A DNA stretch of 64,000 bases from Gracilimonas sp. (lineage in GTDB: Bacteria > Bacteroidota > Rhodothermia > Balneolales > Balneolaceae). The notes beneath the pieces are model-generated. The model ran no database searches, was not told the DNA's origin, and was given only the letters and a program-made list of their open reading frames with translations. The position numbers were made by a program, and so were the translations under genes. Positions 35,407-43,658 of the stretch are shown here, piece by piece (positions within the stretch are counted from its first letter, which is position 1; the number at the start of each line of letters is the position of its first letter). The stretch covers positions 682,001 to 746,000 of the forward strand of contig NZ_JAEPPI010000002.1 of the NCBI RefSeq assembly GCF_017641085.1. The letters are read 5' to 3'.

Positions 35407-35913
35407 TTATTCATCGGCAGCAGGAGAATAATCCTGATTGTATGGATTTCCGCTGGGCACCGTTACCTTAACGGCTCCATAGTTAGCCGCCTCATGACAC
35501 TGATTGCAGGTTTGAATCATGGTTTGATAATTGTCCTCAAACATAGCTTGGTCTTTGGCGTCTATTGCAGCTTCAACCTTTTCAATTTGGGGAATGAGCA
35601 TGGTTTCGAGCAGTTTGCTCACATTCACTCCATCATCCAGATGGTTGCCGTCAATGATGGTTTCAGATAGTTCTTCGATTTCATGAGAATATACATAGGC
35701 CAGCTCCCAATTTTCTTCCTTACCTGCAAGATATAATTTATGGCTATACCGCTGCATAAAAGACATGTGGTAAATCAAAGGAACCGTATCCTCATATTGC
35801 TCATCGGTATCCGGGTGATCATTGGATTTAGCTTGATCCGTTTGGCAGGAAATGCCGATGAAAACAGTGGAAACTAAAAATAAAAAGCCACCTAACTTGA
35901 TGCGATACTCCAT
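35407..35913 (-). CDS. Haem-binding (CxxCH) lipoprotein, cytochrome c-like
   Basis: An upstream start at 35982 is possible, but the ATG at 35911-35913 begins a lipoprotein signal (MEYRIKLGGFLFLVSTVFIGISC), giving 168 residues. The body is helical, with MSFMQRYSHKLYLAGKEENW and a haem c site CNQCHEA near residue 140. The four-helix arrangement with a late CxxCH resembles cytochrome c'-like or DUF-type c proteins; no distal ligand can be named. It is divergent from the SCO gene, so it may share the respiratory context of the SCO/PCuAC pair. Confidence 0.75.
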   Translation of the reverse strand: MEYRIKLGGFLFLVSTVFIGISCQTDQAKSNDHPDTDEQYEDTVPLIYHMSFMQRYSHKLYLAGKEENWELAYVYSHEIEELSETIIDGNHLDDGVNVSKLLETMLIPQIEKVEAAIDAKDQAMFEDNYQTMIQTCNQCHEAANYGAVKVTVPSGNPYNQDYSPAADE

Positions 35914-35985
35914 GATAAATGATGAATATTGATTAATTGAGGGAACAATGGCTAAGTTATTTGTGAATACTCTTACATTCAACCT

Positions 35986-36561
35986 ATGAAGAAATTAATA
36001 CTGCTTTTTATCCCCCTTTTTATAATCGCTTGTGGCAATAACCCCGAGGTTATTGAGGATATGGGTGACGCCTCTTTTCAGCTGGTTAACAGTGACAGTG
36101 CCGAAGTCGTCTTTCCGGATGACTTTGAAGGCGATTACGTGGTGATGGGATTTATATACACCAACTGTCCGGATATCTGTTCGCTCATCACGCAAAATCT
36201 CGTCAAAATTCAGAAAGAGCTGAATTACCCGGAGGATGTGCAATTTGTAGCCGCAACATTTGATCCGGTCCGGGATACTCCATCGAAGCTAAAACAGTAC
36301 GGGAAGGCTTTTGAGGTTGATGAAAACTTCACCTTTATAACCGGCGATTCAACCGAGGTTTTTGCCTTGATGGACAGCGCCCGCGTTCGAAGCCAGGTTT
36401 CTTTCACGCAGCAAACCGAAAGCGGAAAAGAGCTTTACTTCATCAATCACTCCGATAAAATAATGGTGTTAGATAAACAGGCGCGGGTAATTTTTGAATA
36501 TGGAGGAAGCCAGCCGATAATTCCTTCTCTTGTAGTTGAAGATCTAAATAAAGTCCGATGA
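35986..36561 (+). CDS. SCO family copper/thiol protein (SCO1/SenC-like)
   Basis: A 191-residue thioredoxin-fold lipoprotein (LILLFIPLFIIACG, lipobox IACG). The copper site is YTNCPDIC (CxxxC) near residues 60-67, with the distal His in FINHSDKIMV. SCO proteins help insert copper into the CuA centre of cytochrome c oxidase. Its stop overlaps the start of the next gene (PCuAC) by 4 bp, so the two act together. TTATTTG at about 35957-35963 may be a -7 element. Confidence 0.93.
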   Translation: MKKLILLFIPLFIIACGNNPEVIEDMGDASFQLVNSDSAEVVFPDDFEGDYVVMGFIYTNCPDICSLITQNLVKIQKELNYPEDVQFVAATFDPVRDTPSKLKQYGKAFEVDENFTFITGDSTEVFALMDSARVRSQVSFTQQTESGKELYFINHSDKIMVLDKQARVIFEYGGSQPIIPSLVVEDLNKVR

Positions 36562-37007
36562 GAAAAACAGTTTTCCTTTTATTGATTAGTGGTTTGATGC
36601 TTTCAGTGGCCTGCACCAACCAAAAAGCGGAGAAAGAAAATGTGAGTGAGGAACCAGATGTGATAAGAGAGCGGGTTCGTCCGGCCGCTTCCGGTGGAAC
36701 AAGTGCAGCTTATTTTGTTTATACAAATTCACTGGACAAAGCGGACACCTTACGTTCGGTTGAGGCAGATTTTGCAGATATGGTGCAGGTGCATGAGTCT
36801 TACGAAACAGAAGAAGGGATGATGGGGATGCGGGAACAAAAAGAAGTTATGGTACAGCCCGGACAAGAAATCCGGTTCCGGCAGGGAGGCCTTCACATCA
36901 TGCTGATGGGCTTGAACCAGGAATTAAAAGCCGGCGATTCCGTGGCTATAAGATTGAAGTTTGCAGGAGCCGGTGAGGTTGTTAGAAAGCTTCAGGTTCA
37001 GCCCTGA
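36558..37007 (+). CDS. PCuAC-type periplasmic copper chaperone
   Basis: A 149-residue lipoprotein (LLLISGLMLSVAC) with the PCuA(C) domain. The Cu(I) motif H-x-M is spread over VHESYETEEGMMGMRE and GGLHIMLMGL. It begins within the SCO stop (ATGA overlap). PCuAC delivers Cu(I) to the CuA or CuB sites of oxidases, often together with SCO. The sequence AASGGTSAAYFVYTNSLDKADTL is the family N-strand. Confidence 0.92.
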   Translation: MRKTVFLLLISGLMLSVACTNQKAEKENVSEEPDVIRERVRPAASGGTSAAYFVYTNSLDKADTLRSVEADFADMVQVHESYETEEGMMGMREQKEVMVQPGQEIRFRQGGLHIMLMGLNQELKAGDSVAIRLKFAGAGEVVRKLQVQP

Positions 37008-37019
37008 AATTCCTTCAAA

Positions 37020-37052
37020 TAAAAAAAGGCTGCCGGGTCCTCCGACAGCCTC
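37020..37052 (-). terminator. Rho-independent terminator for the four-repeat lipoprotein gene
   Basis: On the minus strand GGCTGTCGG pairs with CCGGCAGCC (one G-T pair, 5-nt loop) and a run of seven T follows toward 37021. It lies 20-50 bp after the gene's stop. On the plus strand the hairpin lacks a T-tract, so it may stop PCuAC transcripts only weakly. Confidence 0.85.
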
Positions 37053-37071
37053 AACCACTTAACGCCTCAGT

Positions 37072-38586
37072 TTATTGAATAGTAAACTGAACCATTACAA
37101 TGTTTTGCATTGAATCAAATACGGGTGGGTCGTCACTTCCTTCAGAACCATCAAAATCATAAGATCCGATTGTTCCGTTGTCGATGTGCAACATCGCCCA
37201 TACTTTCTCTCCTGACTCCAGGGTTTCGTCGTCGTTAAGTTCAATAACAAGGTCGGTATTTTGGCCGGTGTAAACTTGTCCGTGGCCAATACTTGCCGGT
37301 ACTACAGGAGAATCGTTTCCGGTATCTCTGTGAAGTACTACGAATCCTATCTGGCCGGTCATGGTTTCAGAGATGGTAAGTGTTCCGTCTTCCACAGCCT
37401 GGTCTTCTGCAACTACAGCCGGAGCAGCGGAGCCACTTACGGTAATGCTGGTCAGCAGAATTCCATCAGCTGTAATAACCGGTTGGTCATGCGGTCCTTG
37501 TCCGTCAAATTCATAGGTACCGATTGTTCCGGTATCATAGTGAACCATAGGGTATAGCACGTCGCCATCTTCCACTACAACGCCGTCATCAAAAGTAATT
37601 TGAACGTCTGTGTTCATTCCTTCCTGAATTGGTGCTTTACCAATAATTTCAGGAATCTGGGGACCGTCATTGGCTTCATTAGAAGCATGCACAACCACCC
37701 ATCCGTCGGTATCCGATTCCACATCAACCATGATAGAATTGTTCATAACGGTTTGGTCTTCCGCCATCAGTGTTGACATATTTTCAATTACTTCAAAAGA
37801 AGCAAGAACGATGTCACCTTCTGCAGTGATAACAGGTTGGTCTAAACCGCTTTGGCCGTCAAACTCATACTCACCGTCTGTTCCGGTATCATAATGAAGC
37901 ATTGGGAAGAGGTTGTCTCCGGTAGATACTTCTTCACCTTCATTCAGCACAATTTCCACATTCTCATTTACGCCTGCAGAAACCGGTGCTTTACCAATGA
38001 TTTCCGGAATTTGAGGTCCATCGTTGTTGGCATTAGGTCCGTGAATTACAATCCAGCCGTCTTCAGCAGCAGATACGGATCCAATAACGAAAATATTACC
38101 TCGATCAACCTGATCACTGACTGTAATAGCCGGATCGGTTTGGGAAATCATGAAAGATGTCATCACGATTTCGTCATTTAAGGTAACCGGCAGGTCTAAT
38201 CCGTTTTGCCCGTCAAATTCGTATTCACCCAGAGTTCCTGTGTCTTCATGCAGCATGGCCCAAAGGGTTTCTTCATTAGAAACGCCTTCTTCAAGCTGGA
38301 TGGTTACATCGGTATTTACACCGGCTTCAACCATAGATTTTCCGATGATTTCAGGAACCTGAGGTCCGTTGCCCTCAGCGTTTGAGCGGTGAATAACGAT
38401 CCATCCATTTTCGGGGGATACCACATTTGAAATGGTAACCTGGTTACCATTACTGGTGCCCTGTGTATTGGCTTCTACGGCCGGGATGTCTGTATCGTCT
38501 TCTCCCGACGAATTGTTATTTTCACAAGCTGTGAAGGATAGCCCAACAGCAGCCAGCATAATGAATAGTTTGTTTAGTGATTTCAT
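37072..38586 (-). CDS. Lipoprotein with four tandem DUF7282-like domains
   Basis: A 504-residue lipoprotein (LFIMLAAVGLSFTAC). After a short acidic linker it has four tandem domains of about 115 residues. Each follows the plan V-x-G-WIVIH-x-[SP]-N, then GPQ[IV]PEIIGK, then AGVN-x-[DN]V-x-I-x-[LF], then LWAMLH-x-DTGT, then YEFDGQ-x-G-x-D-x-PV, then a final strand ending in a V-x-F-x-I pattern. This is the pattern I associate with DUF7282, a domain known mainly from haloarchaea; the family name is from memory. Repeats 1-3 are closer to each other than to repeat 4 (VLHRDTGNDSPVVPASIGHGQ). It is probably a surface protein. Confidence 0.8.
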   Translation of the reverse strand: MKSLNKLFIMLAAVGLSFTACENNNSSGEDDTDIPAVEANTQGTSNGNQVTISNVVSPENGWIVIHRSNAEGNGPQVPEIIGKSMVEAGVNTDVTIQLEEGVSNEETLWAMLHEDTGTLGEYEFDGQNGLDLPVTLNDEIVMTSFMISQTDPAITVSDQVDRGNIFVIGSVSAAEDGWIVIHGPNANNDGPQIPEIIGKAPVSAGVNENVEIVLNEGEEVSTGDNLFPMLHYDTGTDGEYEFDGQSGLDQPVITAEGDIVLASFEVIENMSTLMAEDQTVMNNSIMVDVESDTDGWVVVHASNEANDGPQIPEIIGKAPIQEGMNTDVQITFDDGVVVEDGDVLYPMVHYDTGTIGTYEFDGQGPHDQPVITADGILLTSITVSGSAAPAVVAEDQAVEDGTLTISETMTGQIGFVVLHRDTGNDSPVVPASIGHGQVYTGQNTDLVIELNDDETLESGEKVWAMLHIDNGTIGSYDFDGSEGSDDPPVFDSMQNIVMVQFTIQ

Positions 38587-38810
38587 AATAGTTTTTACTT
38601 GATGAATTTTATTACTTGTTCACTCGAGAATACGAGCGGATCTTTAAAGCAGATTGCAAAAAATTTAAAATGGTTTTCCCTCAGAAATAATTGGAGGGAT
38701 TGCTACATGAAAAGCCGCTGTTTGGTGTGCAGGTAAATGAGAAAAGAAAATGCTTTCAGAAGGTCGTGTCCCAAAAATAGAAAAAGATTAAAGTCATAGA
38801 ACCAAGAGAA

Positions 38811-39461
38811 GTGGCCAACAGAACAGAGTTGAGTAAAGATGAAACCGCCGAGAGCTACGATGCCCTCGCATCCAAATACGATGTTCGGTGGAAGGGGTAC
38901 CTCGAGAATACACATCAAAAATTATTGGGTCAGCTTAGAATACATCCATCCGATCGGGTGTTGGATATAAGTGCCGGAACCGGTTACCTGGCAAGGTATC
39001 TTCAGCAGAATGACCGGGAATTCGGTGAGTTTGTGCTGAATGATGTGTCCTCTGAAATGCTTGCGAAGGCCCGGGAAAAGGTGGGCTCTGATGATCGTTA
39101 TCGTTTTACCGGATACAGTGCAGAGCAGATGAGTTTTGAGTCCAATTCCTTTGACCGGGTCATTTCAATGAATGCGTTTCACAATTACCCGAATCAGGAG
39201 GGTGCCATCCGGGAGGTTTATCGGGTGCTAAAGCCCGGCGGGATGTTTTATTTGCTGGATTGGAACAAAGAAGGGCTATTCAGGGCAGTCAATTACTGGA
39301 TCGATAAGCTTACCCGTGAAACCATTCAAACCGTTTCCGTGAATGATGCTGAAAAATTACTCAGTTCAGTTCATTTCAACATTAAGCACAAACAAACCTG
39401 GCACTACATGTATTGGAATTTGTACCTCATCACCGCAAACAAGCCTGAACAGGGGAAATAG
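38811..39461 (+). CDS. Class I SAM-dependent methyltransferase
   Basis: A 216-residue methyltransferase of the UbiE/Methyltransf_11 type. The SAM site is VLDISAGTGYLARYL, with the acidic residue after strand 2 in LNDVSSEML, and the post-II motif in YSAEQMSFESNSFDRVISM. The GTG at 38811 is used as start, since the only nearby ATG is out of frame; an in-frame TTG at 38826 is an alternative. The substrate is unknown; the C-terminus (TWHYMYWNLYLITANKP) does not match ubiquinone or menaquinone enzymes clearly. Confidence 0.82.
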   Translation: MANRTELSKDETAESYDALASKYDVRWKGYLENTHQKLLGQLRIHPSDRVLDISAGTGYLARYLQQNDREFGEFVLNDVSSEMLAKAREKVGSDDRYRFTGYSAEQMSFESNSFDRVISMNAFHNYPNQEGAIREVYRVLKPGGMFYLLDWNKEGLFRAVNYWIDKLTRETIQTVSVNDAEKLLSSVHFNIKHKQTWHYMYWNLYLITANKPEQGK

Positions 39462-39463
39462 AA

Positions 39464-39498
39464 AAAGCCCTGGTCGATCAAAACCGGGGCTTTATTTG
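39464..39498 (+). terminator. Probable terminator after the methyltransferase gene
   Basis: AAAGCCCTGG (39464-39473) pairs with CCGGGGCTTT (39484-39493) across a 10-nt loop, followed by ATTTG. The stem is 10 bp with one G-T pair; the T-tract is weak, and because of the A-rich 5' side it may work in both directions. Confidence 0.7.
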
Positions 39499-39678
39499 AG
39501 TTATTCGGAGTATATGTTTGCTAATCACTTAAAATCAGCACTGAAATAGTACGAGAATCAAAGGCCGCCGGATTGGAAAAAACTATTTAAGATTCTGCAA
39601 GAGGGGACGATAAGCGGGTACAGAATCCCTGCAAGGGGAAGAGGTGATGGTTACCGGTATTGAGTGCTTAGGAATTCC

Positions 39679-40098
39679 TTACAGGTATTCAATAACAGCG
39701 GTTACATCGCCCTGGTAGTGACCTCTTAATGAGCTTAGGTCTTTGATTTTACCGTTCAGGGAGATGTGGTGTTCACCGGTCTCCGTAGTTCTTTTATCTA
39801 CCTGAAGTGATTCAAACTCTATGGTTTCTCCGTCATAATTCTTTATGCCGGCGTTTTCAACGATTGAAACACTTACATCAGTGCCCGGTGAGGTTTGAAG
39901 CGAGAACCCGCCTGCTTTAACATTATTGTTAGTTGCATCCACGGAGCTTAAATCAATAAGCCCTTCTTCAATGGAAGACAAGCCGGCTCCGCTTACGATC
40001 TCTACCCGAACTTGCATAACAGCAGTTGTTTGTGCCTGAAGGGAAGCCCAAAAGCCGGAAACCAGGAGAATTAATATGTGGGTGATTGCTACTCTCAT
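39679..40098 (-). CDS. Small secreted protein, DUF4402-like
   Basis: A 139-residue exported protein with a signal peptide (ITHILILLVSGFWASLQAQ). The mature part is beta-rich with one short repeated style of strand (VMQVRVEIVSGAGL, SVSIVENAGIKNY, HISLNGKIKDL) and ends GHYQGDVTAVIEYL, which resembles the last strand of DUF4402 proteins. The assignment is tentative. The gene stands alone. The 230-bp spacer before it (40099-40328) is AT-rich, with TAATATTA words and a small hairpin GGAATCGTTGATTCC (40280-40294), and no gene. Confidence 0.6.
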   Translation of the reverse strand: MRVAITHILILLVSGFWASLQAQTTAVMQVRVEIVSGAGLSSIEEGLIDLSSVDATNNNVKAGGFSLQTSPGTDVSVSIVENAGIKNYDGETIEFESLQVDKRTTETGEHHISLNGKIKDLSSLRGHYQGDVTAVIEYL

Positions 40099-40328
40099 TT
40101 TTATTTATCTCACCCAAATAATATTAATTTCCTCTAATATTAAAAAATCTTAATTTTAATAAAGCGGAAATAATTTCCCTATGCTTATAGCAAAACTGCC
40201 CTGAAGCACACCTGGAGAGGGATATTTACAAATGTTAGAAATTAAAACTCTCTAATGTTAGGAAGGCCTGCCTTGAGGAATCGTTGATTCCCGACAGTAT
40301 CAGAGGTTTTTATATGAAGGGGGCGGGA

Positions 40329-40826
40329 CTAAATTCTGAAGAATCTCTTCAGTTTTATCTTTTTTGCTTTCTTTTTGAGAGCGGTAAGTTTTTCCTCATC
40401 CAGTTCAAGGTCGTCCGGATGGAGTTCTATCTCTTGAAGGGAGTCCATTGGGTGGAGTATCCCAAGATGTTTGATGAAGGTATTGAGGTTGCTTCGAAGA
40501 TACTTCTTCCGGTTCTTGTCCAGGACCTCAATGATCTCTTCCCATTTTTTGGGCTTAACGGAGCATTCAATTCCAAGCCCGATTGCATCTGAGTCGTCGG
40601 GACTGTTGAGGCAAATCTCCAGTTGCAGTTCCAGGTTTTCAGGAAGCGGTTCGGGGCGGAGCAATTTTGGGCCCTGGTGTTTTCGGTATCCGCGAGGAAA
40701 AAAGCTCTTCCAAAGCTCTCCGGTAGAGGGGTCGTGATAAAAGACTTCATAGGTATCCATATTCTTTCGCACGGTAACCATGTCTTTTATACGCTCTATT
40801 TGTCTCTTATTATTAATGATATACAT
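40329..40826 (-). CDS. Unknown cytoplasmic protein
   Basis: A 165-residue protein with no signal peptide or membrane helix; I do not recognise it. It contains YEVFYHDPSTGELWKSFFPRGYRKHQGPKLLR near the N-terminus, then an acidic, Leu-rich centre (ENLELQLEICLNSPDDSD) and a strongly basic C-terminus (ALKKKAKKIKLKRFFRI). The basic tail could bind nucleic acid or membranes. It lies between single genes on the same strand with spacers of more than 150 bp, so it is probably a single-gene unit. Alternative ATG starts exist at M16 and M23. Confidence 0.55.
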   Translation of the reverse strand: MYIINNKRQIERIKDMVTVRKNMDTYEVFYHDPSTGELWKSFFPRGYRKHQGPKLLRPEPLPENLELQLEICLNSPDDSDAIGLGIECSVKPKKWEEIIEVLDKNRKKYLRSNLNTFIKHLGILHPMDSLQEIELHPDDLELDEEKLTALKKKAKKIKLKRFFRI

Positions 40827-40981
40827 AATATTGCCTGCCTCGTAGATATATACTTTCGCCTATAGTAAAAGTTCCGTACAGCTGATTTGTTACAAATTAT
40901 TTTAGCCTGAAAAGATCATTCAGGTTTTTATTTCATTTGCAGATGCGCTGAACCATTCCTGATTCAGCGGTTTCTTATTAC

Positions 40982-42259
40982 TTACTGTACGCGTTCAATG
41001 ATGATGAGTGTTATATCGTCACTTTGGGGCTGACCTTTACTAAAATTATCGATTGTTTTTAGCAGGTTCATCATCATTTGAGAAGGAGTGAGGGATTTAT
41101 GTTCCAGAAGCCATTGCTCAAAACCTTCGTCTGAGAAAAATTCTCCCTCCGTATTACGGGCCTCAGGGATTCCATCCGAAAAGAGAATTAGCTTATTGCC
41201 TGAATACAGTTTTATCGAATCTCCTTTAAAATCCACAGGGTCCATAATTCCCAGCATCACACCACCCACTTCGAGTTGGCTAAGATTATGGTTGTGTACA
41301 TCCAGCAAATAGGGGTTATTATGGCCGGCATTCACGTAATTGAAGGTGTGAGTTTCGGTATCAAGTTCACCATAAACAGCGGTGATAAACTTGTCGATGG
41401 GAGAATCTTCGTAGATAAGTTTATTTACGCTGTTGATGGAATCTCCAACATTTTTGTTGTTCTCCACATGAGAACGAAGGGAGGCACGCATGGTAGCCAT
41501 TAACAGGGAAGCGGGAACACCCTTGCCGGTTACATCAGCCACGGTAAAACCCCAGCGTTTGGTCCCGGGGATGGGGATATAATCATAGTAATCGCCTCCA
41601 ACGCTTTTTGCAGGTTTACTGCATCCGGCAATACGGTAATGGGGAATATTGGGGACCTCCTTGGGCCAAAAGCCGGATTGGATGGTGCGCGCAACTTCAA
41701 GCTCTTTATCCATCAGCTCTTTCTCGATGCGCTCTTGCTGCAGTTTGGCATTCTCAATAGCAATAGCGGCCTGATTGGCCATGGTCTGAAAAACAGGAAT
41801 TAAATCTTCGGAAAGCTCTTCGGGATTCTTTTTGTTGATAGCCTGAAGGGCCCCAATCACCTTTCCGTTATGGTTTATCAGGGGCACGCAGATCAGGTCT
41901 TTGGTGGTGAATGAAGAACTCACACTGAGCTCTCCGGCAAACCGGGGATCTTTTTGAACATCCCTGACCAACACCGGTTCCACATTCTGTACCACCCAGC
42001 CACTTAACCCTTGATTGGAGGGCATACTTTTCCCGGATAACTCTGCTGTAGCAGGTCCGGTTGGTATAGTTAAAGTGAGTTTTGATTTATCTTCGGAAAG
42101 CAGAAAAAGCGAGCTTGCCTCCGTGTCCATAATGATTTTGGCGGAATCCATAATCTCACGGAGCAGCTTATCCAACTCAAGGTTAGAATTTATTTTTCCA
42201 ACCAATTCCATCAGCAGGTTAAGCTGTTCAATATTGATAGATTGTGATGTCGTTTTCAT
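40982..42259 (-). CDS. GAF-domain PP2C-type phosphatase (SpoIIE/RsbU family)
   Basis: A TTG at 42352 could extend it, but the ATG at 42257-42259 gives a normal GAF start (MKTTSQSINIEQLNLLMELVGKINSNLELDKLL), 425 residues. The GAF domain spans about 10-165. A coiled-coil (QQERIEKELMDKELEVARTIQSGFWPK) precedes the SpoIIE domain. Metal-binding acidic residues are in VGGDYYDYIP, TVADVTGKGVPASL, ILFSDGIPEA and SDDITLIII. Such proteins dephosphorylate anti-anti-sigma factors in partner-switching cascades. No STAS or HPK-like anti-sigma gene is adjacent; the SulP STAS domain at 57.8 kb is not a likely partner. Confidence 0.92.
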   Translation of the reverse strand: MKTTSQSINIEQLNLLMELVGKINSNLELDKLLREIMDSAKIIMDTEASSLFLLSEDKSKLTLTIPTGPATAELSGKSMPSNQGLSGWVVQNVEPVLVRDVQKDPRFAGELSVSSSFTTKDLICVPLINHNGKVIGALQAINKKNPEELSEDLIPVFQTMANQAAIAIENAKLQQERIEKELMDKELEVARTIQSGFWPKEVPNIPHYRIAGCSKPAKSVGGDYYDYIPIPGTKRWGFTVADVTGKGVPASLLMATMRASLRSHVENNKNVGDSINSVNKLIYEDSPIDKFITAVYGELDTETHTFNYVNAGHNNPYLLDVHNHNLSQLEVGGVMLGIMDPVDFKGDSIKLYSGNKLILFSDGIPEARNTEGEFFSDEGFEQWLLEHKSLTPSQMMMNLLKTIDNFSKGQPQSDDITLIIIERVQ

Positions 42260-42525
42260 ACCCGATACCCGTACATAATAATTTACTCTGTTAAGCTCTT
42301 TGAGATTCACCCCTTTTGAAGCGTACTCCAAAGCGTTTCTCACCTTGATCAAATTGCATCAAACCCCAAAAAGAAGCACTTCAATATAAATAAGAAGAGT
42401 CAATATACTATAACGATTCATAGGAATACAATGCCTGTTCAGATAGGTGAAAACACGTATTGATTTTAGAAATTTATTTCTCGTGATTGTGATCATAACG
42501 ACTAAATAATTAGCGGGAAGGGTAC

Positions 42526-43260
42526 ATGGATTTGCTGAAGAAAAAAATTATGATAGCCGGGGTTCTGTTCTGTATAAGCCACTCTATATTGGCACAGAAC
42601 ACAAATAAGAAAGAGTTGGTAATTCGGGGTGAACCGGTAATTTCTTCCGACCAGATCATTGCTGACCGGGACGTGAACTACGATGTAAACGGAAAGCTGG
42701 CGGCGGGGCTATTAGTTAAAGCTTCCCAGATGGACTTGACCATACAGTCGACTTTAGGAGTGCTCAGTATAATGGGTTACAAAAATTCAGTTTTGGTTCT
42801 CCTTTCACCACAGGAAGATAAAGTAACCATCATTAAAGAAGGACTCGAGCCGCTGGATATTTTACTGAGCCAGGCGGGCATAGAATTAGAGAGCGGTAAA
42901 GTGTGGGAAATTGAGGTAACAGAGCAGCTAAAGAAGAATACTTCTGATGAGTTGAGCATTGTAAAGGAGCTGGAATATCTTAAAAATGAACTGGTAGCCA
43001 ATCGGAGAGATAATAAAAATGCGGAAGGGATTTTGGCTGCAGGGTTAAAGATTTATTCAGACTGGGAAAACCTGGAAATTTCTGTTTCAGACCCGGATAA
43101 ATTGTTAAAGGTTCAGGAAGGGGAAAACTATTACCTGGTCTATGTACTACCCGAAGTTCAGGAGCTTCGGATTTCCATGCCCGGGAAAAAGCCACTAACC
43201 ATCAACCTGTCTCAAACTACCCTTGAAAGCGGCCGGGTATATAGTTTGAGTGTTGAGTAA
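42526..43260 (+). CDS. Exported protein with an internally duplicated domain
   Basis: A 244-residue protein with a signal peptide (KKIMIAGVLFCISHSILAQ). It contains two related segments. The first (about 55-133) reads GKLAAGLLVKASQMDLTIQS ... LLSQAGIELESGKVWEIEVTE. The second (about 167-244) reads GILAAGLKIYSDWENLEISV ... NLSQTTLESGRVYSLSVE. A charged helical linker (KKNTSDELSIVKELEYLKNE) separates them. I do not recognise the family; each unit resembles the PEGA-like beta-domains of surface proteins. It is divergent from the phosphatase gene across 267 bp. Confidence 0.65.
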   Translation: MDLLKKKIMIAGVLFCISHSILAQNTNKKELVIRGEPVISSDQIIADRDVNYDVNGKLAAGLLVKASQMDLTIQSTLGVLSIMGYKNSVLVLLSPQEDKVTIIKEGLEPLDILLSQAGIELESGKVWEIEVTEQLKKNTSDELSIVKELEYLKNELVANRRDNKNAEGILAAGLKIYSDWENLEISVSDPDKLLKVQEGENYYLVYVLPEVQELRISMPGKKPLTINLSQTTLESGRVYSLSVE

Positions 43261-43288
43261 GCCTATATATTCAAATATTTGAGCAAAC

Positions 43289-43321
43289 AAAAAAAGGGAC
43301 GTCAGTTTAAACCAACGTCCC
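43289..43321 (-). terminator. Rho-independent terminator for the tRNA-Pro transcript
   Basis: On the minus strand GGGACGT pairs with ACGTCCC around TGGTTTAAACTG, and seven T follow (43295-43289). The T-tract lies only on the minus side, so it ends leftward transcription from the tRNA region. The loop GGTTTAAAC resembles a tRNA T-loop. Confidence 0.75.
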
Positions 43322-43322
43322 T

Positions 43323-43362
43323 TGTTCTAACCGTCGGGGCGCTCTACTCACCTGAGCCACGC
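43323..43362 (-). pseudogene. Decayed tRNA fragment
   Basis: Reading the minus strand from 43362, GCGTGGCTCAG, GTGAGTAGAGCGC and CCCGACGG match the 5' acceptor side, D-arm (GCTC ... GAGC) and start of the anticodon arm of a tRNA, and align with tRNA-Pro 250 bp away. The anticodon stem does not close, and the rest runs into the terminator hairpin. It is most likely a degenerate tRNA copy. Confidence 0.5.
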
Positions 43363-43540
43363 TTGTTAAGCCAAGCTATTGCCCGTGTGGAGGTTTTATA
43401 TTTTTATTAGGAGAATATTCTGCGTAACAATGGGATAACAAATGATCAGATTTACCCCAATTTGAGAGAGAAAAGCAGAAATGGGCAAAAAAGAAAAGCC
43501 CTCAGATGACCCCTAAAGGCCATTTGAAGGCTTATACTTG

Positions 43541-43614
43541 TCGGGGCGACAAGATTTGAACTTGCGACCTCTCGACCCCCAGCCGAGCGCTCTACCTAGC
43601 TGAGCCACGCCCCG
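43541..43614 (-). tRNA. tRNA-Pro (anticodon GGG)
   Basis: A 74-nt cloverleaf on the minus strand. The acceptor CGGGGCG (43614-43608) pairs with CGCCCCG (43548-43542), with discriminator A at 43541. The D-arm is GCTC-AGCTAGGTA-GAGC, the anticodon arm CTCGG-CTGGGGG-TCGAG with anticodon GGG, and the T-arm GCAAG-TTCAAAT-CTTGT. It reads CCC and CCU proline codons. The 3' CCA is not encoded. The upstream spacer contains no other RNA that I can recognise. Confidence 0.93.
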
Positions 43615-43658
43615 ATCAATGAGCGCTAAAGATACGCATCAAATCAGGCAAAACTCAA

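Noticed and set aside
43323-43362. Second functional tRNA next to tRNA-Pro
   Set aside because: The anticodon stem does not pair and there is no separate acceptor 3' strand; scored as a decayed fragment.
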